Shown here: piece by piece, positions 57,550-64,000 of the stretch
How the letters are laid out: each line of letters opens with the position of its first letter
How positions within the stretch are numbered: the first letter of the stretch is position 1
Assembly (NCBI GenBank): GCA_002454505.1
Contig: DKJA01000097.1
Span: forward strand, 3,407-67,406
Source of the DNA: Oxalobacteraceae bacterium UBA6704
GTDB taxonomy: Bacteria > Pseudomonadota > Gammaproteobacteria > Burkholderiales > Burkholderiaceae_D
Length of the DNA: 64,000 nucleotides
Reading direction: 5' to 3'
Notes under the pieces: model-generated
What the model saw: the letters and a program-made list of their open reading frames with translations, nothing else
Database searches by the model: none
Told to the model about the DNA's origin: nothing
Translations under genes and position numbers: made by a program

Positions 57550-57695
57550 GATGTTTCTCCAGTTGCTCATGCAACCGTCATGCTACGACCGCGCTGCCGG
57601 CCGTGAACATGATGTATATCAAGGTTCCCCGTGACAGCGGGACAGCGCCGGCGGCCCGCTCGCCCACGGCCGGCCGCCGACGGTCATGCGCCAGC

Positions 57696-59192
57696 CTACG
57701 CCAGCACGGTCTGGATCGCCCGCGCGGGAATGTCGACGACCACTTCGGCGTTGTCGATGAACAGGCGATAGCGTTGCGCCTTCTCCGTCTTGTTCATGAC
57801 GACCACGGCCAGCGTACCGTCGGCATTGCGCACGGCGGTGGCGTCCAGCGTGCTGCGGCTGGTCGATGCGGCGATGCGCCGCCCCTGCGGTTTGCAATAG
57901 CGGCTGAGGTGACCGATGTAGTGATAGATCGGCGTGAACACCAGCTCGCCGTCGTCGCTGGCATGCAGCGGTGCAAAGCAGAAATTGGCCTTGTGGTTCG
58001 GGCCGCCCCGCATGTCGAGCAGCAGGTTCCAGTCGATCCAGCCGCTGCTGCCCGCGTTCAGGTCGGCAATCATCTGGCTGCCGTAGCGCTCGCCGTTGGC
58101 CCAGTCCTGCAGGCGTGCCGCGTCGTATTTCTCGATGCAGCCTTCTGTCATCAGCAGGGTCACGTCCGGATAGGCTGCATGGACGGCGGCCACGTTGCGG
58201 TGCATCGCCTCGCCGCCAGCCCACGTTTCATACCAGTGATACCCGATCCCCCACACATATTGGCGGGCCTTGGGATCGGCCAGGATGTGCCTGGCGCGCT
58301 GCGGCAACAGGTCGCGGTTATGGTCCCACACGACGAGCTTGCGGTCGCCCAGCCCGGCCGCCTGCAGCGTTGGGCCCAGGTGATCGGCCAGGAAGCGCGT
58401 CTCTTCCTCGGCCGTGTAGTTCATCGATTCCCACGTCTGCTTCGCCATCGGCTCGTTCTGCACCGACAGGCCCCACACCGGTACCCCGGCCTTTTCGTAA
58501 GCCTGCACGAACTTGACGTAGTAGCGCGCCCACGCATCGCGGTACTCGGGCAGCAGGCTGCCGCCCTGCAGCATCGAGCCGTTCGACTTCATCCAGGCCG
58601 GCGCGCTCCACGGGCTGGCGAACACGCGCATGCCGGTGCCGTGCGCCTTTGACGCCGCCAGCGCTTCCCGCAGCAGCGGTATGCGGTACCGCATGTCGTG
58701 CGCGATGCTGAACGAATCCAGCGCGCGGTCGCCGTCCCGCACGTAGGTGTAAGTGTTGGTGCCGAAGTCGGAGCTGTGGATCGTTGTGCGCAGCACGTTA
58801 TAGCCGAGGCCCTGCTGCGGATCGAAGCAGGCCGCGATAAAGGCCTGCTTCGCGGCGGGCTTCAGCTTCGCATACACCTCGGCGGTGGCATCCGTGACGG
58901 CACCGCCGAAGCCGAAGATCTCCTGGTACCGCTTGCCGCTGTCGACGAAGACGGCAATGTCGGTTTCCACCGGCTGTGTGGCCGCGCGCGGTGCCGGCAG
59001 TGCGGCGGCAACGAAGCGTGCCGCGCTGCCCCGTGCCGTGGTGATCACTTGCCACTGGCGCGCACCGCCGGCAGCTGTCTGCGCGGCGGGGCTCCCCGTG
59101 CCCTGCGGGGCAGCGGCCAGGGCCAGTCCTGCCGGTGCGGTAGCCATCGTGGCGGCGCCCAGCAGGCGCAATGCATCTCGTCGTGTGGTCAC
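57696..59192 (-). CDS. Secreted GH30-family glycoside hydrolase
   Basis: 498 aa from GTG 59192 with AAGGAG at good spacing. The start MTTRRDALRLLG is followed by a hydrophobic stretch, a possible Tat signal (twin Arg). GH30 landmarks: GFGGAVTDATAEVYAKL (about 93-109), SPWSAPAWMK, the acid/base Glu in LSVQNEPM (about 250), HWYETWAGG and the nucleophile Glu in LLMTEGC (about 352); a beta-sandwich C-terminal domain ends the protein. Activities in the family include beta-1,6-glucanase and glucosylceramidase. It lies 77 bp downstream of a TonB receptor, so it is probably co-transcribed. Confidence 0.88.
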   Translation of the reverse strand: MTTRRDALRLLGAATMATAPAGLALAAAPQGTGSPAAQTAAGGARQWQVITTARGSAARFVAAALPAPRAATQPVETDIAVFVDSGKRYQEIFGFGGAVTDATAEVYAKLKPAAKQAFIAACFDPQQGLGYNVLRTTIHSSDFGTNTYTYVRDGDRALDSFSIAHDMRYRIPLLREALAASKAHGTGMRVFASPWSAPAWMKSNGSMLQGGSLLPEYRDAWARYYVKFVQAYEKAGVPVWGLSVQNEPMAKQTWESMNYTAEEETRFLADHLGPTLQAAGLGDRKLVVWDHNRDLLPQRARHILADPKARQYVWGIGYHWYETWAGGEAMHRNVAAVHAAYPDVTLLMTEGCIEKYDAARLQDWANGERYGSQMIADLNAGSSGWIDWNLLLDMRGGPNHKANFCFAPLHASDDGELVFTPIYHYIGHLSRYCKPQGRRIAASTSRSTLDATAVRNADGTLAVVVMNKTEKAQRYRLFIDNAEVVVDIPARAIQTVLA

Positions 59193-59269
59193 GTGTACTC
59201 CTTATCGATGTTCATCTCGTTGCGACGGCGCGCCGGCCCGCCTTGCCTGACAGGCCGGCCGCCATCTCG

Positions 59270-61984
59270 TTACAGCTTGTAGTTCACGCCGACCAGTACC
59301 TGGCGGCCGTAGGACGTGTAGCGCTCCGGTGCATTGGCACCGCTGGCAAACGGACTGCCCTGGCGGGTCTGGTAAGGCTCGTTACCCAGATTATTCACCT
59401 GGACCAGGAAGGACAGGTTCTTGTAGGTTCCCTGCTGGATCTCGTAGCCCAGCTGGACGTCGATCTGCTTCTCGGCCAGGATCTCGCTGAAGGCACGCTG
59501 TGCAAACAGCCCCGTCACTTCGCCGCGGAAGGCGGAACGGTAACGTTCGCTGACCCGCGCCGAGAAGCCGTGCTGTTCATAGAACGCGGTCAGGTTGGCC
59601 ACCACGCCGGACAGGCCCGGCAGTTTTTCCGTCGTGTTCGGTCCGTTCGGGTGGATCGAGCTTTCCGTGCCCGACGCGCTGGCCTGGATGCCGAAGCCGT
59701 CGAGATAAGCGGACACCATGTTCAGCTGCAGCGACGCGGTCAGTTCAATGCCCCGCACGAAGCCGCCCTGGCCATTGGCCGGCTGGTTGATCGTGCCGAT
59801 GTTCTGGATCGGGATCACCGTGCCCGAATTCGGGAAGCTGCTGAAATCGAACTCGCGCTGCTGGTTGTAGATATAGCTTTTCAGGTCCTTGAAGAAGTAA
59901 GCCGCCGACACATAGCTGCCTTTGCCCAGATAGTGCTCGAGCGACAGGTCATACGAATTGGCACGCCATGGTTCCAGCTGCGGATTGCCGCCGCTGCCGT
60001 TCCACATCAGCGTGGTCTGGCTGACACTGGCGGCAATGCCGGCACGCATGTCCGACATGCGGGGACGTGCCACAGTTTTGGCGGCACCGAAGCGCAGGTA
60101 GGTGTCGCCCAGGTAATTGCCCAGATCGAAATTCAGGTTCAGGCTCGGCAGCACATCGTGGTAGGACGCGCCGTCGCGCAGTGCGGTGATGACCCCATTG
60201 TTGACGGCCTTGCCCTGCGCCTGCTGGTTCACATGGACGTATTGCACGCCGGCGTTGCCGCGTACCGGGATCCGGCCCAGTTCCGTATCGATGCCGAAGC
60301 GCACGAAGCCGACGCTCTGCTTCTCCGTCACGGCCCAGTCCTGCTGCGCCACATCGGTATCGATCGGCATCTTGTCGTAGAAGCGGCCCAGCGCCGCCAG
60401 CGGATCGAAGCTCAGTACCGCCGGGATGCCGGCCCACGCCAGCGACGTGCTCGGCTGGATCAGGTCGCTCGGCACCGTCGTCAAGGCGCGGTCGTTCTTC
60501 AAGGCATAACGCTGCGAGATATCTTCGTGCGATTTTTCGCGGCGCGAATAGCTGAGGCCCGCCTGTACGTCGCGCAGGAAGCCGCCGTCGAATTCCCGTT
60601 TCAGGTTCAGCTTGCCGGCACCCAGCGTGTCTTCGACGATCGGGTGGTGCATCGTGGCGTCGTGGCCCCAGCCGCCCGGATCGGCCAGCTTGATGATGGC
60701 GGGATCGGCCAGGTCGACGCCCGGCGTGAAGCGGGGCAGGCCGGCGCCCGTCGGGATCTGGAAGCCGAAGTTGTTGTCGGCGGCGCCGCTGCCCGCGCGG
60801 CCCAGGCCGGCGTAGGTTTCGGCCGTCTCCTCCTTGCGTTTGGCGGACGAATACGACAGGTCGCCGTCGACAGTCCACTGGCTGTTGGCCCGCCACCGGG
60901 TGTTCCAGCCGCCGGCAAACAACTTGTCCTTGCGGTGGTTGGCATCGTTGCGGACGATCGGTTCCAGGTTGACCAGGGTACCGCCCGTCAGCATGCGGGT
61001 ATTGCCGATGGTCTCGATGACGGGATCGCGGTAGCTCACCGTGTCGGCCGAATTCCACATCGCGCCGCGCATGATTTCCTTCTGGTCGAACTGCGAGTAG
61101 TACAGGTCGACGGTGGAACGGACATCGCGGTTCGGTTTCCAGTCCAGTACCGCCATCAGGCCATCGCGCTTTTGCTCGCGGGAGGTGGCAGTCACCTCGG
61201 CCCCCTTCAATGCGGTGACATCCTCGTTGCCAGGAGGCAGCTGGTTGTTCTGGCCCCACCACCAGGACTTGTATTCCTTCTGCTGGCCGGGCGAATCGAG
61301 GTGGGCATAGCCGACCGCGACGCCGAAAGTGTTGTCGAAGAACTGGTCGATGTACGACACGGAGAAGCGGCCGCCGTTGGCCGACCAGCCCGAGTTCAGG
61401 CCGCCGTTGCTGTTGTGCTCGCCGCGGGCATTGACGGCGATGGTCCGGCCCCGCCGGTCCAGGGGACGCACGGCGCGCAGGTCGATGGTGCCGGACAGGC
61501 CAGCCGACGTCATCGCCGCATCGGGCGTTTTATAGACGGTCACCCCGCTCAGCAGCTCGGACGGATACTGGTCGAACTCGGCGCTGCGGTCGTTGCTGGT
61601 ACTGGTCTGTTCGCGGCCGTTCAGCAGCGTCAGGCCGAAGTCCGGCGCCAGGCCGCGCAGCGAAATCACCTGCGCGCGGCCGCCCACCCGCTGTGCCGTC
61701 AGCCCCGGCAGGCGGGCGATCGATTCGGCGATCGACACGTCGGGCAGCTTGCCGATGTCCTCCGCCGTGATCGCCTCGACGATCTGGTCCGAGTCCTTCT
61801 TGATGGCCGTCGAACTTTCGATACTGCCGCGGATCCCCGTGACGATCACGCGTTCGCCAACGGCGGCGTCGTCCTGCTGCTGGGCGAGGGCGCCGGTGCT
61901 GCACAGCAGCAGTGCGCAGGCCGTGGCGATCGGCGTCAGGGAGAGGGAAAATCTGCTGCCGGCTGCAGCGCGCTGAGTGGTCAT
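59270..61984 (-). CDS. TonB-dependent receptor (TIGR01782-like), glycan uptake
   Basis: 904 aa from ATG 61984, behind GGAGA (an ATG seven codons earlier is possible). A signal peptide ends STGALAQ. The plug domain starts GERVIVTGIRGSIESS (about 45-60) and has EDIGKLPDVSIAESIARLPG, the typical box of Caulobacter/Xanthomonas-type TonB receptors for oligosaccharides. The barrel ends VLVGVNYKL. Gene order with two GH30 enzymes points to uptake of beta-glucan or glucoside fragments. LacI-type operators lie just upstream. Confidence 0.9.
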   Translation of the reverse strand: MTTQRAAAGSRFSLSLTPIATACALLLCSTGALAQQQDDAAVGERVIVTGIRGSIESSTAIKKDSDQIVEAITAEDIGKLPDVSIAESIARLPGLTAQRVGGRAQVISLRGLAPDFGLTLLNGREQTSTSNDRSAEFDQYPSELLSGVTVYKTPDAAMTSAGLSGTIDLRAVRPLDRRGRTIAVNARGEHNSNGGLNSGWSANGGRFSVSYIDQFFDNTFGVAVGYAHLDSPGQQKEYKSWWWGQNNQLPPGNEDVTALKGAEVTATSREQKRDGLMAVLDWKPNRDVRSTVDLYYSQFDQKEIMRGAMWNSADTVSYRDPVIETIGNTRMLTGGTLVNLEPIVRNDANHRKDKLFAGGWNTRWRANSQWTVDGDLSYSSAKRKEETAETYAGLGRAGSGAADNNFGFQIPTGAGLPRFTPGVDLADPAIIKLADPGGWGHDATMHHPIVEDTLGAGKLNLKREFDGGFLRDVQAGLSYSRREKSHEDISQRYALKNDRALTTVPSDLIQPSTSLAWAGIPAVLSFDPLAALGRFYDKMPIDTDVAQQDWAVTEKQSVGFVRFGIDTELGRIPVRGNAGVQYVHVNQQAQGKAVNNGVITALRDGASYHDVLPSLNLNFDLGNYLGDTYLRFGAAKTVARPRMSDMRAGIAASVSQTTLMWNGSGGNPQLEPWRANSYDLSLEHYLGKGSYVSAAYFFKDLKSYIYNQQREFDFSSFPNSGTVIPIQNIGTINQPANGQGGFVRGIELTASLQLNMVSAYLDGFGIQASASGTESSIHPNGPNTTEKLPGLSGVVANLTAFYEQHGFSARVSERYRSAFRGEVTGLFAQRAFSEILAEKQIDVQLGYEIQQGTYKNLSFLVQVNNLGNEPYQTRQGSPFASGANAPERYTSYGRQVLVGVNYKL

Positions 61985-62018
61985 GTTCAATGTCTCCGGG
62001 TTCATTGTTATCGTTGTT

Positions 62019-62034
62019 TTGGAAAGGTTTCCAA
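62019..62034. promoter_or_regulatory. LacI-type operator upstream of the TonB receptor
   Basis: TTGGAAA-GG-TTTCCAA, 16 bp, 35 bp before the receptor start. It fits the palindromic TGGAAACGTTTCCA class bound by LacI-family sugar repressors. Confidence 0.65.
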
Positions 62035-62120
62035 TTTAAAGCAAATTTTTTTTGGCAAATCGGATCGAACGGCCAGTGCGGCGATCGCGGAAGCCTTTGC
62101 CTGTTCAACTGGCGCTAAAA

Positions 62121-62138
62121 ATTGGAAACGTTCCCAAT
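62121..62138. promoter_or_regulatory. LacI-type operator, second site
   Basis: ATTGGAAACGTTCCCAAT, near-perfect 18-bp palindrome about 85 bp beyond the first site, so a repressor could loop or occupy both. Identical to the site at 63781. Confidence 0.7.
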
Positions 62139-62275
62139 TCACGGCATTATTGACGTTTGTGAAATTGAATGTCAAGCGTGTTGGTGTGCGTGCAACAGTT
62201 CGGGACGCCAGTGCGATGCCGATTCAGGGGCAGGCACTGAATCGATGGATCGACTCAAGTGCCTGCGCCCGGTTC

Positions 62276-63691
62276 TCAGCCCGGGGTGGTCCAGGTAAAC
62301 GTCGCCACGCTGCCGCCCGGCAGGCGATAGCCGAAGCTGCGCTGGCCGACACGCACCGAGAATGCGCGCGTTTCGGCCGCGCCGTTCGCTACCAGCAGGG
62401 CCAGCGAACCGTCGGGATTGCGGAAGGCGACGTTGGCCAGGTCTTTGTCGGCGGTATCGGAAGCGATGCGGTAAGCGCCCGGCCGCACGAAGCGGCTGGC
62501 GTGGGCCAGCGCATAGTATTCGACGTTGCGCGTGACGGCGCCGGTCCGCGAATCGATCGTCACGACACCGCGGCAGTCCTTGCAGCCGCCCAGTTGCGGG
62601 CCATCGTTCTCGTCCAGTGCCAGGTTCCACAGCAGCACGCCGCGGGCCCAGCCCCGCGTGGTGTCGATCATCAGCGTGCGCGTGAAGTACTGCAGGTTCT
62701 TCGCCCAGTCCGGTGCCCAGCGGCCGCCGGAACACTCGGTGAACCACGTGCTTTTCGACGGGAACAGCTCGTGCAGCCGGCCCATCGCCTTCACGTCGCC
62801 ACCGTAGCAGTGCCAGGCAATGCCGTCCACGTAGCGGGCCGCCTGCGGATCGGACAGCACGATGGCGGGCGACTCCGGCTCGTCCCAGTTGTGGTCCCAG
62901 TCGAACAGCTTGATGCCGGGATGGTCGACCGCCAGGCGCGGGCCCAGATGGCCGCCGATCAGGGCCGCCCGCGCTGCGGGATCGACGCGCATGCCCGGAT
63001 AGTCGGCCGGCTCGAAGTGCGGTTCGTTCTGCAGCGTCAACGCGAAGACGGGGACGCCGGCCTTGCCCATCTCCGTCACATAGCGGCTCAGGTAGCGGGC
63101 AAAGGCGCCATAGGCCTCGGGCTTCAGCTTGCCCTTGACGAGGCTGTCGCCGCTCTTCATCCATGCCGGCGCGCTCCATGGCGATGCCATCACCTTCAGC
63201 TGCGGATTGATGGCCAGCGCCGCCTGCACGGTCGGCAGCACCGTGTCGCGCTGCGGCGCCAGCGAGAACCGCTTCAAATCCGGATCCTGCTGGCCAGCCG
63301 GCATGTCGTCGAAGCTGTAGTGGGCGCGCGAGAAGTCGGAGGCACCGATGGTCAACCGCGTGAACGACAGGCCGATGCCGCCATCCTGCCGCCCGAACAG
63401 CTCGCGCAGCAGCGCGGTGCGTTTTGCCGGGTCCAGCCGCTGCTGGATCAGCCAGCCGGAAGCATCGGTGATGGCGGCGCCGAAGCCGGTCATCTGCTGG
63501 TAAGCGATCGCGGGATCGATGTCGATCACGATGGCCGCCGGCGCGGCTGTACCGAATGCAGCATCGGCCTCGCGGGACAGCAGTTTGCTCTGGTCGCCGG
63601 TGGTGACCCAGGCCTGTACGGCGGTGATTTCTGCGGCCTGCGCACTGAACACGCAGGCGGTCAACAGCGCGATGAGCGATGTCCTGTTCAC
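62276..63691 (-). CDS. Secreted GH30-family glycoside hydrolase, second copy
   Basis: 471 aa from GTG 63691, preceded by AGGAGA; a longer frame exists but is not used. Signal peptide VNRTSLIALLTACVFSAQAA. The catalytic domain shows GFGAAITDASGWLI (about 70-83), SPWSAPAWMKSGDS, the acid/base in LTLQNEPHFEP (Glu about 215) and the nucleophile in WFTECSGG (about 313); a small C-terminal sandwich follows (about 375-471). It is clearly homologous to, but distinct from, the GH30 at 57696-59192. An identical LacI-type operator precedes it (63781), so it belongs to the same glycan regulon. Confidence 0.88.
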   Translation of the reverse strand: MNRTSLIALLTACVFSAQAAEITAVQAWVTTGDQSKLLSREADAAFGTAAPAAIVIDIDPAIAYQQMTGFGAAITDASGWLIQQRLDPAKRTALLRELFGRQDGGIGLSFTRLTIGASDFSRAHYSFDDMPAGQQDPDLKRFSLAPQRDTVLPTVQAALAINPQLKVMASPWSAPAWMKSGDSLVKGKLKPEAYGAFARYLSRYVTEMGKAGVPVFALTLQNEPHFEPADYPGMRVDPAARAALIGGHLGPRLAVDHPGIKLFDWDHNWDEPESPAIVLSDPQAARYVDGIAWHCYGGDVKAMGRLHELFPSKSTWFTECSGGRWAPDWAKNLQYFTRTLMIDTTRGWARGVLLWNLALDENDGPQLGGCKDCRGVVTIDSRTGAVTRNVEYYALAHASRFVRPGAYRIASDTADKDLANVAFRNPDGSLALLVANGAAETRAFSVRVGQRSFGYRLPGGSVATFTWTTPG

Positions 63692-63780
63692 TGATTTGTC
63701 TCCTCGTTGGCGACCGCGGCAGCGGTCCATCGGCTCTGTCGACCGGTTCGGGGCGCACCGGCTGCCGGTGCGTCCATGGA

Positions 63781-63798
63781 ATTGGAAACGTTCCCAAT
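63781..63798. promoter_or_regulatory. LacI-type operator upstream of the second GH30 gene
   Basis: ATTGGAAACGTTCCCAAT, the same 18-bp sequence as at 62121, 90 bp before the GH30 start and only 28 bp from the insertion-sequence end. Confidence 0.7.
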
Positions 63799-63825
63799 TC
63801 GTGCCACTATAGCATCGAATGCAAA

Positions 63826-64000
63826 GGCTCTGTCACCCGACGTTGTTGAATGATCTGTGAAGGGGCTGCGCCGGTGATCAATGAAGCGATGCAGCCGGTT
63901 GCGGCACGATTGCCGCCACCAGAAACTGCTCCGGCGTCGCGATGCTGTGTGTATCGAGCGCGCGGCGCCAGCCGAGATAGTTCGGCAAGTACCGGCTGGC
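63826..64000. mobile_element. End of an insertion sequence (partial, continues beyond the window)
   Basis: The outer end begins GGCTCTGTCACCCG at 63826, closely matching the terminal repeat of the MITE at 52481 (GGCTCTGTCATCCG, then both continue ...TTGTTGAA). A minus-strand frame ending at 63878 looks like a transposase C-terminus, so this is probably the 3' end of the element, with the rest to the right. Confidence 0.55.
63878..64000 (-). CDS. Probable transposase, C-terminal fragment
   Basis: Forty residues before the stop are visible, reading RYLPNYLGWRRALDTHSIAT through EQFLVAAIVPQP. The RYLPNYLGWRR pattern resembles C-termini of DDE-type transposases, but I cannot name the IS family. 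The frame runs off the window. The terminal-repeat sequence 52 bp downstream of the stop supports the call. Confidence 0.5.
   Translation of the reverse strand, partial: ASRYLPNYLGWRRALDTHSIATPEQFLVAAIVPQPAASLH

Noticed and set aside
59171..63694. 1507-codon open frame antisense to the GH30/TonB genes
   Set aside because: A GC-rich codon-position shadow: the opposite strand has signal peptides, motifs and ribosome-binding sites, while this frame has no recognisable domain.

Overview
The window is GC-rich DNA (genes by eye in the mid-to-high 60s percent GC). Its gene content suggests a betaproteobacterium, most likely Oxalobacteraceae of the Massilia/Duganella type: reg_prop-type sensor kinases, TIGR01782-like TonB receptors, NsrR/Hmp, DUF3079, and many LysR regulators paired with aldo/keto reductases and cupins. 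The taxonomy is inferred from gene style; no rRNA or tRNA is present.

Layout. 1-3.8 kb: metal homeostasis (Fur/Zur-type regulator, His-rich ZnuD-like receptor, small His-rich membrane protein, NiCoT transporter) with a candidate zinc operator. 4-7.7 kb: giant sensor kinase and NarL-type regulator. 7.8-9.2 kb: LysR and cupin. 9.2-13.5 kb, minus strand: a four-gene operon I cannot assign to a named system. It encodes an HNH nuclease fused to the first helicase lobe, a second protein carrying the second helicase lobe (the two reading frames are in phase, separated by one UAG that overlaps a perfect Shine-Dalgarno), and two unknown proteins. 13.6-18.5 kb: a second giant kinase, an OmpR-type regulator and a HAMP kinase. 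18.6-26.9 kb: hydrolases, isochorismatase-like protein, a tartrate/D-malate locus whose dctA transporter carries an amber codon, and small metabolic genes. 27-34.9 kb: a nitric-oxide and oxidative-stress block (truncated globin, two ECF sigma factors, mini-catalase, NsrR, zinc-finger partner, flavohaemoglobin) with two NsrR-like boxes. 35-49 kb: mixed metabolism (aldo/keto reductases, AraC, PPK2, Gdx, LysRs, a royal-jelly/VOC fusion, the Lhr helicase, HxlR with a SnoaL-like protein).

49.3-57.1 kb is a plasmid-type replication and partition module: a tyrosine recombinase, an initiator protein of the Rep_3/RepB type, 15 same-strand iterons (consensus CCC[CT]G-N6-CTCACC), ParA, ParB, three more iterons and four parS-like palindromes built on TATCCAA-N-TTGGATA. 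Either this DNA is a chromid or megaplasmid, or the chromosome carries a plasmid-derived second origin. The surrounding genes look like ordinary chromosomal genes, so I favour a chromid or a chromosomal plasmid-like origin.

57.7-63.8 kb is a glycan-use locus: two secreted GH30 enzymes and a TonB receptor with three LacI-type operators, but no LacI gene in view. The window ends in the terminal part of an insertion sequence. The end of this IS matches the ends of an 82-bp MITE-like element sitting inside the iteron array.
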